Positions 34,948 through 44,910 of a stretch of DNA of 64,000 bases are shown one piece after another; positions within the stretch are counted from its first letter, which is position 1; the number at the start of each line of letters is the position of its first letter. The notes under the pieces were generated by a model. It did no database searches. It saw nothing but the letters and a program-made list of their open reading frames with translations, and was not told where the DNA came from. The position numbers were made by a program, and so were the translations under genes. This stretch comes from an uncultured Alphaproteobacteria bacterium (GTDB lineage: Bacteria > Pseudomonadota > Alphaproteobacteria > Caulobacterales > Aquidulcibacteraceae): positions 25,121 to 89,120 of the forward strand of contig CADEEL010000003.1 of NCBI GenBank assembly GCA_902826335.1, given 5' to 3'.

Positions 34948-36099
34948 ATGACAAGCCAAGCGGGCCCGCCGGCGGCGGATTGGCGGGTGTGGCTCGCTCT
35001 GTTCGGCTTGTGGCTGGCGCCGGCGGTGACTGTGTCGGTTTCGCCGCTGATGAACAGCGCGGCCATGGATGCGCGCGGGCTAAATGAAGCGGCGATCGGC
35101 TTGGCGCGCACGCTCGAAACGCTCGCGGGCGCGAGCCTCACCATCTATCTGGCGACAATCCTGGGGCGGCTCTCGCCGCGCCGATTGGGCGGCCTCGGCA
35201 TCGCGCTAATTTTCATCGGCAATGCGGGCGCGATGTTCGGTGAGGGCTTTGGCGATCTCATCGCCGCGCGCATCGCGGCGGGGATCGGCTCGGCCTGCAT
35301 GATGGCCGCCGGCTCGGCGCTGGTGGCGCGGGTGAAAAGTCCGCAACGCGTAATTGGCGCCTTGGCCGCGCCGATCACGCTCGTGGGCGTGACGGCGACA
35401 ATCGCCGCCGGCGCGCTGGCGCGCGATCAAGGCCAAGCCGGCGCGTTCGGCGTCGTGGCGTTCTGCGCGCTGTTCGCCCTGCCCTTCTGGGCGTTCGCCT
35501 CGCCGCGCGCGAACGCGCCCGATGCGCCGCGCGGACCGGGGCTGCTTGCATTTCTCTCCACATTGCGCGCGCCTTATGTGATCGCCTCCCTCTTCTGCTT
35601 TGTCGGCGGCACGGCGACGTGGGCGTTTTTCGCGCGCATGGGCTTGCGTCTTGGGCTTGATGAAGCCGAGATCGGGCAATTGATCGCGGCGGTGAGCGTC
35701 GGCTCCGGGATTCTGGCGGTGATCGGCGCGGCGATTCCGGATCGCTGGGCGCCGACCATCGCGCTCATCGCGGCGGGCGTTTACATGCTCGCCAATATCG
35801 GCGTCGCGCTTTCGACGACATTGCCCGTCTATGTCGGCTCGTTCGTGTTCGTGTCGATGTCCTACGTCATCATCCAGAACGTCTTCACGGTCGTTGGTGT
35901 GCGGAGCGACCGCACGGGCGGACTCAACGCGGCGGGTAATGGCTGGTCTTCGCTCGCCAATGCGGCCGCGCCCGCAAGCGCCGGCGCGCTGATCGCGGCC
36001 ACGGGCTCGTTCGCGCCGCTGTCTCTGATCGTGCTCATCGTGGGCGTGTTGACGCTGGTGTTCATGGGGATGGCGATCCGGCGCTTGGCGCCGCTTTAA
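34948..36099 (+). CDS. MFS transporter
   Basis: 383 residues with about 12 hydrophobic helices. The segment LARTLETLAGASLTIYLATI and LGRLSPRRLGGLGIALIFIG resembles the loop 2-3 region of MFS carriers, and IPDRWAPTIALIAAGVY marks the start of the second half. The substrate cannot be deduced. It is 16 bases after the LysR gene. Confidence 0.85.
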   Translation: MTSQAGPPAADWRVWLALFGLWLAPAVTVSVSPLMNSAAMDARGLNEAAIGLARTLETLAGASLTIYLATILGRLSPRRLGGLGIALIFIGNAGAMFGEGFGDLIAARIAAGIGSACMMAAGSALVARVKSPQRVIGALAAPITLVGVTATIAAGALARDQGQAGAFGVVAFCALFALPFWAFASPRANAPDAPRGPGLLAFLSTLRAPYVIASLFCFVGGTATWAFFARMGLRLGLDEAEIGQLIAAVSVGSGILAVIGAAIPDRWAPTIALIAAGVYMLANIGVALSTTLPVYVGSFVFVSMSYVIIQNVFTVVGVRSDRTGGLNAAGNGWSSLANAAAPASAGALIAATGSFAPLSLIVLIVGVLTLVFMGMAIRRLAPL

Positions 36100-36130
36100 A
36101 GCCTTCTCCATCAAAATTGAATCGCTGCTT

Positions 36131-36240
36131 CACCCATCCCCGGATGCCGCGAAGCGGCATTCCGAGGCCAATCATCTCCACGCGATTGTGTTCCTGGGTC
36201 CCGGACCCATTGCTTCGCAATGGCCCGGGAATGGGTGGTG
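36131..36240. repeat. Palindromic intergenic repeat, family B, copy 2
   Basis: CACCCATCCCCGGATGCCGC at the left and CAATGGCCCGGGAATGGGTG at the right, with internal GCCGCGAAGCGGC and CCATTGCTTCGCAATGG hairpins and a central TGGGTCCCGGACCCA. It lies just after the MFS gene. Confidence 0.85.
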
Positions 36241-36284
36241 TTTCTGACAGGAAATCGCGGCACACTTTTCCTGAAAACGGCCTA

Positions 36285-36395
36285 GAGCGCGATGGCCAAA
36301 AGTGGATACCGGTTTTGGCGGCCATCGCGCTCTAATTTTTTGATTTAGAGCCTGATTCACGTTTGAGATTGCTTCAATCTCAAACGATCAGGCTC
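36285..36395. repeat. Double-hairpin dispersed repeat, family D, copy 2
   Basis: Hairpin 1 (36285-36332) has GAGCGCGATGGCCAAAAGTG and CGGCCATCGCGCTC; spacer TAATTTTTTGATTTA; hairpin 2 (36348-36395) has GAGCCTGAT...ATCAGGCTC with an inner TTTGAGATTG/CAATCTCAAA stem. It is the reverse complement of copy 1 in layout. The last base falls in the stop codon of the EamA gene, so it may end both the MFS and EamA transcripts. A further CAGGAAA/TTTCCTG hairpin precedes it (36248-36273). Confidence 0.8.
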
Positions 36396-37228
36396 TAGCC
36401 AAATCCAATCAGCAGCGCGCCAGCCGCGACGATGCATGCGCCGATCCAACGCCGGGCGCCCAGGCGCTCTTTCAAGAACAGCCAGGCGATCAGCGCGCCG
36501 AACACAACGGAGGTTTCACGCAGCGCCGTCACCTGCGCAATCGGCGCGAAGGTCTGCGCCCATATGACGATGCCGAAGCCAGCGCTGGACAGAGCGCCAA
36601 CGCCGATCCCGCGCGCGAGATCGCCGCGCGTGGCCGCGACGAGGCCGCGCAAGCCGCGCCGCGCGAGCGCGAAGCTCGCCAACGGAACCGCCGTGCCAAG
36701 CGACATCCAGCCTATGTAATTGAGCGCGTCGCCGCTCGCGCGCGCACCCAGCGCATCGGTGAGCGAATAGGCGGCGATGGTGAGGGCGGTGGCCAACGCC
36801 CACAATGTCGCGCCCAAGGGGGCGCGCGGCGAGACGCCGACGCTCAAGACGCCGAGACTGATGAGCGCCACACCCGTCATCTCCGCTTGCGTGAGCGCCT
36901 CGCGTGCGAACGCGAGGCCGCCAAGCGCAACAAGGAGCGGCGCGGCGCCGCGCGCCAGCGTGTAAACATGAGACATGTCTCCCGCCGCATAGCCGCGCGC
37001 GAGGCACGTCCAATAGGCCGCATGCACGGCGCAAGAGAGCGCGAGATAGGGCCAGGCCTCGCGCGCGGGCGCGCCCGTAAACGCGATGATCGCCACGCCG
37101 AACACGCCGGAGCCAAGCGCGATCAAGAAGAGGTCCGCCAGGCGGTCCCGCCCGCCCTTCAAGGCGGCGTTCCAGCTTGCGTGAATGAGCGCGGACACAA
37201 GCGCCGCGGCGATGGCGAGGACTGGCAT
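36395..37228 (-). CDS. EamA-family (drug/metabolite) transporter
   Basis: 277 residues with ten hydrophobic helices in two halves. ALIHASWNAALKG near the N-terminus, SHVYTLARGAAPLLVAL in the first half, and ALRETSVVFGALIAWLFLKE in the second are DMT/EamA signatures. Substrates range from amino acids to nucleosides; none is indicated. The ATG at 37228 is chosen because the sequence upstream has no EamA homology and then enters a family B repeat. Confidence 0.87.
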   Translation of the reverse strand: MPVLAIAAALVSALIHASWNAALKGGRDRLADLFLIALGSGVFGVAIIAFTGAPAREAWPYLALSCAVHAAYWTCLARGYAAGDMSHVYTLARGAAPLLVALGGLAFAREALTQAEMTGVALISLGVLSVGVSPRAPLGATLWALATALTIAAYSLTDALGARASGDALNYIGWMSLGTAVPLASFALARRGLRGLVAATRGDLARGIGVGALSSAGFGIVIWAQTFAPIAQVTALRETSVVFGALIAWLFLKERLGARRWIGACIVAAGALLIGFG

Positions 37229-37351
37229 TCTTGTCTGCGATAGAGCACGCCGGCGCCCGACAGGAAACACGCGTCGCCGCGGCTGGACTGAGCGGTGCGC
37301 TGTCGGCATGGTGCGCCTTGTGTTCGAAACCACAATTGCGTGGCGCAACCT

Positions 37352-37457
37352 CACCCATTCCCGGATTCGCCGAAGGCGAAGTCCGGGACCCATACACGCG
37401 AACGCTGGTGTTTATGGGTCCCGGGCTCGCCGCTGGCGCGTCGCCCCGGGAATGGGT
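37352..37457. repeat. Palindromic intergenic repeat, family B, copy 3
   Basis: CACCCATTCCCGGATTCGCC at the left, GGGACCCATA and TATGGGTCCCGGGCTCGCC in the middle, CCCCGGGAATGGGT at the right. It contains TTCGCCGAAGGCGAA and CGCCGCTGGCG hairpins. It lies between the divergent EamA and saccharopine-dehydrogenase-like genes. Confidence 0.85.
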
Positions 37458-37509
37458 CTAAGTCCAACTTCAATGATGGCGCGTGCGCGCAACAGGGAGG
37501 CTTCAGGCG

Positions 37510-38721
37510 ATGACCGATCAGGCGCGTGACTTCGACATCATCGTCTATGGCGCGAGCGGGTTCACCGGCCGGCTTGTGGCTGAGTATCTCGCGGCGACAC
37601 ATAAGGATGTGCGCTGGGCGATGGCGGGGCGCGACCGCGCCAAGCTTGAAGCCGTGCGCGCCGAGATCAGCGCGCGCGTGGACATCCTTCATGCCGATGC
37701 GCGCGACGCCGCTTCGATCGAGGCGATGGCGCGGCGCGCCAAAGTGGTGCTGACAACGGTCGGCCCCTATCAGCGCTATGGCGAGCCCTTGGTGGCCGCG
37801 TGCGCGCGCACGGGAACCGATTATGTCGATCTGTGCGGCGAGCCGGCCTGGATGGCGGCGATGATCGGCAGATACGATGCGGCGGCGAAAGCCTCCGGCG
37901 CGCGGATCGTGTTTTCCTGCGGCTTCGATTCCATTCCGTTCGATTGCGGCGTCTTCTTCCTGCAGGAGGAAGCCAGGAAGCGCTTCGGCGCGCCCTGCCC
38001 GCGCGTGCGTGGGCGCGTGCGCGCGATGAAGGGAGGCTTTTCCGGCGGCACGGTGGCTTCGCTGCTAGCCACGCTGGAAGCCGGCGCGCGCGACCCTAAC
38101 GTGCCGGCATTGATGCGCGATCCCTATGCGCTGGTTTCCGATCCGCCGGCGCTTACTCAGCCCGACGGCGCCGACGCGGTGTTCGACCCCGATCTCGGCC
38201 AATGGGCCGCGCCCTTCGTGATGGCGGCGATCAACACCAAGAATGTGCACCGCTCCAACGCGCTGATGAACTGGGCGTATGGGCGCGATTTCACGTATGA
38301 GGAAATGCAATCGATGGGCGCCGGCGAAGCAGGTGCGCGGCGGGCGCGGAGCGCTGTAGGGTCAGCGCGCATGCAAGCAGGGCTGCTTTCGTTCGCGCCG
38401 ACGCGCGCGCTGCTGCGCCGCTTCGCGCTGCCCAAGCCCGGCCAGGGCCCCTCCAAACACGAACGCGAAACCGGCCGCTATGACGTGCTTTATGTGGGTG
38501 ATTTCCCGGATGGTCGGAGCGTGCGCGCGGGCGTCACGGGCGATCGGGACCCGGGCTATGGCTCAACGTCAAAGATGATTTCCGAGGCCGCACTGTGCAT
38601 CGCGACGATTGCGCGCACGCAAACGCCAGGCGGCGTGTGGACGCCGGCGGCGGCGATGGGCGGGGCGCTTATTGCGCGCTTGCAGGAGAAAGCAGGGCTG
38701 AAGTTTCGCATCGAATCTTGA
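37510..38721 (+). CDS. Saccharopine dehydrogenase-like (enoyl reductase type) protein
   Basis: 403 residues. DIIVYGASGFTGRLVAEYLA (9-28) is the nucleotide-binding motif, and TTVGPYQRYGEPLVAACART and YVDLCGEPAWMAAMI are typical of the saccharopine dehydrogenase NADP-binding family that includes mycobacterial trans-acting enoyl reductases. FSCGFDSIPFDCGVFFLQEE also fits. GGGAGG precedes the ATG at 37510. The substrate is probably a lipid or a keto/imino compound. It is convergent with the GST gene. Confidence 0.88.
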   Translation: MTDQARDFDIIVYGASGFTGRLVAEYLAATHKDVRWAMAGRDRAKLEAVRAEISARVDILHADARDAASIEAMARRAKVVLTTVGPYQRYGEPLVAACARTGTDYVDLCGEPAWMAAMIGRYDAAAKASGARIVFSCGFDSIPFDCGVFFLQEEARKRFGAPCPRVRGRVRAMKGGFSGGTVASLLATLEAGARDPNVPALMRDPYALVSDPPALTQPDGADAVFDPDLGQWAAPFVMAAINTKNVHRSNALMNWAYGRDFTYEEMQSMGAGEAGARRARSAVGSARMQAGLLSFAPTRALLRRFALPKPGQGPSKHERETGRYDVLYVGDFPDGRSVRAGVTGDRDPGYGSTSKMISEAALCIATIARTQTPGGVWTPAAAMGGALIARLQEKAGLKFRIES

Positions 38722-38736
38722 CGCCCGCGTGCGCTG

Positions 38737-39405
38737 CTAATCCGGATCGGCGCGGGCCGCGAGGGGAAAGAAGTCGCGCCAGGGCCGCGCCTCATCGACG
38801 ACACGCTTGATCGATGGGCGCGCGAGCAGACGCGCGCGGTATGTTCGCAGCGCCACGTGCGCCTCTGGAATCGGGAACGCCCAATGCGCATAGAAGAGCG
38901 CGGGCGCGGCGGCGATGTCCGAGATTGAAAAGGCGTCATTCGCCGCCCAGGTGCGCGCGGCCATCCAGCGCTCAAGCCAGGCATAACTCTTGTTCAGCGT
39001 CGCTTGCACTTCGTCCTCGACATGAGGGACGCGAACGGCCTCCTCGTGCAGTATGGCGGAGACCATGCGCTGCAGCGGTACCATGACGTAATCATCGAAC
39101 ACGCCGTCCATCTGGCGCGCCTCGACAGCGGCGCGCGGATCGGCCGGAACCATGGGCGGGGCGTCTCCATGATGCAGATCGAGATAGTCGATGATCGCCG
39201 CCGATTCGATCACGACGCGCGCGCCATCGACCAGAACTGGAAACTGGCCGGTCGGCGCATGCCGCGCCACGACCGCGCTGTTATCGGGGTGGTCCGGATC
39301 CACCATCATGAATTCGAACGGCACGGCGCGTTCATAGAGCGCGATGAGCGCCTTCCAGGTGAAGGAAGAAAACGGGTGGCCGTAGATTTGCAACATCGCT
39401 CTCAT
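38737..39405 (-). CDS. Glutathione S-transferase family protein
   Basis: 222 residues. The thioredoxin-like N-domain is LQIYGHPFSSFTWKALIALY with FPVLVDGARVVIESAAIIDY (cis-Pro and the Glu-Ser of the glutathione site). The helical C-domain contains WMAARTWAANDAFSISDIAA with the N-capping box. The ATG at 39405 is used; 39396 (MLQIYG) is also possible. The substrate is unknown. Confidence 0.92.
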   Translation of the reverse strand: MRAMLQIYGHPFSSFTWKALIALYERAVPFEFMMVDPDHPDNSAVVARHAPTGQFPVLVDGARVVIESAAIIDYLDLHHGDAPPMVPADPRAAVEARQMDGVFDDYVMVPLQRMVSAILHEEAVRVPHVEDEVQATLNKSYAWLERWMAARTWAANDAFSISDIAAAPALFYAHWAFPIPEAHVALRTYRARLLARPSIKRVVDEARPWRDFFPLAARADPD

Positions 39406-39475
39406 CTTTAAGAAAATTGTGGCGAATTCGGCGTGGACTTATTCGCCAGATTTGCGCCGCGATTCACCCCACCCC

Positions 39476-39506
39476 CTGCCCCCTCCCCTCAAGTGGAGGG
39501 GGTGGT
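39476..39506. repeat. Family C-like palindrome
   Basis: CCCCCTCC-CCTCAAGTGG-AGGGGGTGG forms a hairpin in the gap between the GST gene and the aminotransferase gene. It is the same CCCCTCC-type element seen in carB and at 25.6 and 50.3 kb. A CGCGAT/ATCGCG pair flanks it downstream. Confidence 0.65.
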
Positions 39507-39544
39507 CCGCGATTTCTCTGCTTCAACCCGCAAGGATCGCGGGT

Positions 39545-40822
<1,278 letters not shown>

Positions 40823-41962
40823 CTACTGAATCGGATAGAAAATCTCAATCCGCACGCGCGTCTCGCCGGGATCGCTCAAGACACGCTCCCAGGGCAGGCC
40901 ATCGCCGCGCCGCTCAACATTGTGCGCCTCAAGATAGGCGTAAGCGCGCGCATAGAGCGCTGGCAATTCCGCGCGCTCGCCTTCGAAGAGGACTCGCATG
41001 ACGCGCCCGGACGGCGTTTCACCGACCTCCTCGCCCGTCAACGTCAAGGGCGCGGGGCCGGAATAGGGATAGCCGATGCGGAACGAAATGCGCTCATCGT
41101 TGAACTGGGTCGTCACGCGCGTCAGCGGGCCGGCGCGGATGAGCTGATTGCTGGTGAGCGCCGTTTCCGCGCGCTGGCGGGCCTGCTCGATGGCGGCGGC
41201 GGTGCGCCGCTCCGTCTCTTCCGCCGCGCGGCGCTGGGCGGCCGCTTCACCGGCCGGCGCCGCCGCTTGCGTCGCCTGCGCCGCGGCGGGGCCGAGATAT
41301 TCGCCGGCTTGCGCGGGCGTCACCGACACCGGGATGTAGAGAAACGGTTGCGGCGGCAGCGACAGGAATTCCGGTGTGAGGCCGGCGAAATCGACATCCG
41401 GCAAGCGCTCGGCCCGCTCCTTCAAGAGCGCGAGGCCGGCGTCGAGATCGCGTTCGATCTGACGCTGCAAGACGAGATTCATATAGCGACACGGAATGTT
41501 GATGGCGCTCGGCGCGCACACGGCGGAGATGCGCCAGACGACATTGGTGACCGCGCCGCGCGGCGCCTGCCCGGTCATCAAGCGCACATCGCTGTCAAAG
41601 GAAGCGCGGCGGCCGAGGCGCAACACCGCATAGACGCCCTCGCTGGGCCGCGAGCGCACGATCGTCAACTCGCCATCGCCGATCTGGCGCTCGCCGCCAT
41701 CCCAGCGCATCCACTGGCCTTCGCCCGCGCTGTCGGCGGAAAACGTATAGGTCGCGGCTGGATCGCGCGCATAGACGGGCGACCATTCCTTGACGATGCG
41801 CAGATCATTGACCTGCGCGAACACGGTGGCGCGCGGACGCTCGATGGTGACGGTGCGCGTTATCTCAAGCGTGTTGGGCAGCAGGAAATAGCCGACGGCG
41901 TAGAGCGCGCCGGCGATCGCCGCGAGCACAACGCCCAGCCCCGCCAGCCATCTCATCGCCAA
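40823..41962 (-). CDS. SRPBCC protein fused to a GyrI-like domain
   Basis: 379 residues. A TM helix at about 4-28 is followed by an SRPBCC domain (TRTVTIERPRATVFAQVNDL, VKEWSPVYARDPAATYTFSA). Residues 225-265 are an Ala/Glu/Gln-rich coiled segment (AAAQRRAAEETERRTAAAIE). The C-terminal part (VMRVLFEGERAELPALYARA, YLEAHNVERRGDGLPWERVL) resembles GyrI/AraC effector-binding domains. It is probably anchored with its domains in the periplasm. The coiled insert between the two domains is unusual. Confidence 0.8.
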   Translation of the reverse strand: MAMRWLAGLGVVLAAIAGALYAVGYFLLPNTLEITRTVTIERPRATVFAQVNDLRIVKEWSPVYARDPAATYTFSADSAGEGQWMRWDGGERQIGDGELTIVRSRPSEGVYAVLRLGRRASFDSDVRLMTGQAPRGAVTNVVWRISAVCAPSAINIPCRYMNLVLQRQIERDLDAGLALLKERAERLPDVDFAGLTPEFLSLPPQPFLYIPVSVTPAQAGEYLGPAAAQATQAAAPAGEAAAQRRAAEETERRTAAAIEQARQRAETALTSNQLIRAGPLTRVTTQFNDERISFRIGYPYSGPAPLTLTGEEVGETPSGRVMRVLFEGERAELPALYARAYAYLEAHNVERRGDGLPWERVLSDPGETRVRIEIFYPIQ

Positions 41963-42036
41963 TCCCCTTTCACGTGCTTAGCAGACCGCATCGTCGCGGG
42001 CGAGGGCGCGCTGCACAAGCGCGCGCCGCAGCGCCG

Positions 42037-42399
42037 CTATTCCCCCTGAGCGCGAATTGCACCGGGCGCGTGCGCACGCAGGCGATCGAAGACGTCGAAT
42101 TCATAGGCGATGCAATTTTCCATCATGGTACGCCAAACCGGCTCGGCGATGCGCCAGGCGAGGCCCGCGGCGACGGCGTTGGCGCGCACATTGGCCAGGA
42201 CCTGGGCGATGCGGGCCTCATCCCGCACCGCTTCGCGATGAGGCTTGATGCGCGCGGCGGCGTCCATATAGCCCTGGCGACGCGCGATCAGGCGCACGAG
42301 TTGGCGGTCCACCTCGTCAACGCCAGCGCGCACCTCGGCCATGGTGGCGCAGGCGGCCGGATCGGGCGCGGTGAAACTCAGCGAGACGACATCTTTCAT
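42037..42399 (-). CDS. Chorismate mutase, AroQ type
   Basis: 120 residues. TMAEVRAGVDEVDRQLVRLI starts helix 1 with the active-site Arg and Asp; RRQGYMDAAARIKPHREAVR and AWRIAEPVWRTMMENCIAYE complete the three-helix AroQ fold. It converts chorismate to prephenate for Phe/Tyr, or could act as an isochorismate-pyruvate lyase-like homologue (PchB group). The aspartate aminotransferase two genes downstream could transaminate the product; this is an inference. Confidence 0.87.
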   Translation of the reverse strand: MKDVVSLSFTAPDPAACATMAEVRAGVDEVDRQLVRLIARRQGYMDAAARIKPHREAVRDEARIAQVLANVRANAVAAGLAWRIAEPVWRTMMENCIAYEFDVFDRLRAHAPGAIRAQGE

Positions 42400-42475
42400 A
42401 AGGCCATCTGCGACGGGCGCGCCGGGCTTGTCCAGGCGGCGCTTCGACGCCCTCCGGCGCGCATCCGAGGACGCC

Positions 42476-42925
42476 CTATTGAGCGGGCGAGGCGCCCTCC
42501 TCCACCTTCGGCTCGGCGGCGTCCTCTGGGCGCGCGATATCCCGCGGATCGGCGATCTCGTCCAGGGAACGGAGCGCGCAGCGCCGCCCGTCGATCAAAA
42601 TCCAGGTGAAGCGATCGAGCGTGTCGAAGCCGCGCCGGAGATCGAGGCCGATGCGGTGCTCCCATCTGAGGTCGCGCGCGCAGCCGCGATCGAGTTCGCC
42701 GCGATACCAGTGACGCCCGGTCCCATCGAAGATCACCGAGCGGCGATCGACGCCGATCTGGAACCCATTGATGGTGCGGGATGCAAACGGCACACGAACA
42801 TTCTCACGCAGAACGACATAGGGGCTATCCGCCTCGGCTTGCGCCGGCGGCGATTGATCTTGCGCAAATGCTGGGCCGATCGCCAGCGCGCCCAGAGCCA
42901 AGGCGACGAGCCAGGATTTCGTCAT
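42476..42925 (-). CDS. Secreted DUF6491-like protein
   Basis: 149 residues. MTKSWLVALALGALAIGPAF is a signal peptide (cleavage near AFAQ). NGFQIGVDRRSVIFDGTGRH, YRGELDRGCARDLRWEHRIG and RCALRSLDEI match the pattern of the small periplasmic DUF6491 family of Caulobacterales and Sphingomonadales, with two conserved cysteines. Function unknown. The ATG at 42925 is preferred to an upstream extension without similarity. Confidence 0.75.
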   Translation of the reverse strand: MTKSWLVALALGALAIGPAFAQDQSPPAQAEADSPYVVLRENVRVPFASRTINGFQIGVDRRSVIFDGTGRHWYRGELDRGCARDLRWEHRIGLDLRRGFDTLDRFTWILIDGRRCALRSLDEIADPRDIARPEDAAEPKVEEGASPAQ

Positions 42926-43010
42926 TTTACGCCTCCGCGTGAAATTACAGCCTCCACATGGGCGCCGCGACGCCTCGGCGCCAGTCACCTTTGCGTGAGA
43001 CGCGGAGACG

Positions 43011-44822
43011 TTACGCCGCAGCGGCGGGCTCGATGTCGAACTCGGCGACCAGATGCCCGGGCGCCACCTCCCGCAACAACGGGCGGTATTGTTCCGCATC
43101 CGGATCGTCGATCACACGGGATTTGAGAAAGCGCAGGCTGGCGCGGCTATCGAGCGGGCTTGGCAAATCCCCACTCAAGCGCACGCGCGCGCGGGCGCGG
43201 GCGGCGGCCGGGTCCGGCGCCGGCGTCGCCGAAAGCAGGGCCTTGGTGTAGGGGTGGCGCGGATCGCGCAGAATGGATTCCGCTGGGCCGTACTCGACCG
43301 CGCGGCCGAGATAAAGAACCAGCACGTTGTGGCTTACTTCGCGCACGACCGCGAGGTCATGGCTGATGAACACCATGGCGAGCTTCAATTCCTTCTGCAG
43401 GGCGATCAGTAGGCGGACGATCTGGGCCTGAATTGATACATCCAGCGCGGAAACCGCCTCATCGCACACGACAAGCTTCGGCTTCATGATCATGGCGCGC
43501 GCCACGCCCACGCGCTGATTTTGCCCGCCGGACAATTCATGCGGATAGCGGTTGATGAGATCGCCATCGAGGCCGACCTGCGCCATGATGGCGCGCGCGG
43601 CCTCCTCCCTCTGCGCGCCATTCAGCTCTGGCCGGAAGGATAAGAGCGGTTCGGCGATCGAGCGCCCGATCGTCATGCGCGGATCGAGGCTGGCCAGAGG
43701 ATCCTGGAAGACGATCTGCAAATCCTTGCGCGCGGCGCGAATGGCGCGCTGATCGCCGGGGCCAAGGCCGCGGCCAAGGAACGTCACCGCGCCGCCGCTC
43801 ACCGGCAGAAGCTGCACGATTGCGCGCGCGAGCGTGGACTTGCCGCAGCCGCTTTCGCCGACGACGCCCAGCGTTTCGCCCGCGTGAAGATCGAAGGAGA
43901 CGCCGTCCACCGCGCGCAGCTGCTTGGTGCGGCCGAACACACCTCCCTCGACGTGAATGGGAAAGTGGACCTTGACGTCCCGCGCCTCGAGCAGCGGCGC
44001 GCCAGCGTCAGGCACGGCCAATTGCGGCTTGGCGCCTTCGATGCGCGGCACGGCGGCGAGCAGCATCTTGGTGTATTCGTGCGTGGGCGCGGTGAAAATC
44101 TGATCGACCGGCCCGCTCTCGACAATCAGCCCGTGCCGCATCACGACGACGCGCTGGGCCATGCGGGCGATGACGCCCATGTCGTGGGTGATGAGCGCGA
44201 CAGCCGCGCCCGTTTCGCGGCGCAAATCCTCCATAATGTCGAGCACCTGGGCCTGCACGGTCGCGTCCAACGCGGTGGTGGGTTCGTCCGCCACCAGCAA
44301 TTCCGGGCCGCCCATCATCGCCATCGCCAGCATGACGCGTTGGCGCATGCCGCCGGAGAGTTCATGCGGATATTGGCGCAAGCGACGCGCGGCCTCCGGG
44401 ATGCGCACGCGCTCCAGCCACTCCAGAGAGGCGCGACGCGCCTCCTCGCCGCTCTTGCCGAAATGGTGCGCGAGCACTTCGCGCATCTGCGCCTCGACCG
44501 TCATGTGCGGCGTCAGCGCGGTCAGCGGATCCTGGAAAACAAAGGAAACTTTCCGCCCACGGAAGGAATTGAGCGCCGCGCGCTTGAGGCCGAGCACCTC
44601 CTCGCCCTGAAACTTCACCGAGCCGGCGACGCGCGCATTCTCCGCCGAGAGGCCGAAGGCGGCGAGAAACGTCTGGCTCTTGCCGGAACCGGATTCGCCA
44701 ACCACGCCCAGGCATTCGCCGGCGGCGATCTGCAGCGAGAGCCCGCGCACGGCCTCGACACGCCCATCGGGCGTATCGAAGGAGACTTTGAGATCGGCGA
44801 TATCGAGCACTGAACTGGTCAT
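43011..44822 (-). CDS. ABC transporter ATP-binding protein, two fused NBDs (peptide/nickel type)
   Basis: 603 residues. Two ATPase domains in tandem, each with Walker A (GESGSGKS near 42-49 and GESGCGKST near 321), signature (LSGGMRQRV and LSGGQNQRV) and Walker B (LLVADEPTTALD and LVVCDEAVSALD). This is the DppD-DppF or YejF arrangement of oligopeptide/dipeptide importers. No permease or binding protein is adjacent, so these partners must be encoded elsewhere. In the second NBD the usual DEP is DEA (Ala after the catalytic Glu). It is divergent from the iron alcohol dehydrogenase gene. Confidence 0.93.
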   Translation of the reverse strand: MTSSVLDIADLKVSFDTPDGRVEAVRGLSLQIAAGECLGVVGESGSGKSQTFLAAFGLSAENARVAGSVKFQGEEVLGLKRAALNSFRGRKVSFVFQDPLTALTPHMTVEAQMREVLAHHFGKSGEEARRASLEWLERVRIPEAARRLRQYPHELSGGMRQRVMLAMAMMGGPELLVADEPTTALDATVQAQVLDIMEDLRRETGAAVALITHDMGVIARMAQRVVVMRHGLIVESGPVDQIFTAPTHEYTKMLLAAVPRIEGAKPQLAVPDAGAPLLEARDVKVHFPIHVEGGVFGRTKQLRAVDGVSFDLHAGETLGVVGESGCGKSTLARAIVQLLPVSGGAVTFLGRGLGPGDQRAIRAARKDLQIVFQDPLASLDPRMTIGRSIAEPLLSFRPELNGAQREEAARAIMAQVGLDGDLINRYPHELSGGQNQRVGVARAMIMKPKLVVCDEAVSALDVSIQAQIVRLLIALQKELKLAMVFISHDLAVVREVSHNVLVLYLGRAVEYGPAESILRDPRHPYTKALLSATPAPDPAAARARARVRLSGDLPSPLDSRASLRFLKSRVIDDPDAEQYRPLLREVAPGHLVAEFDIEPAAAA

Positions 44823-44910
44823 GGCGGAACGCTTAGGCGAGCCGCGCGGCGATGAAAAGGCGGCGGCTGCGGCCTTGACGGATTGCGCGACCTGTGGCGC
44901 ACCCGGACCC

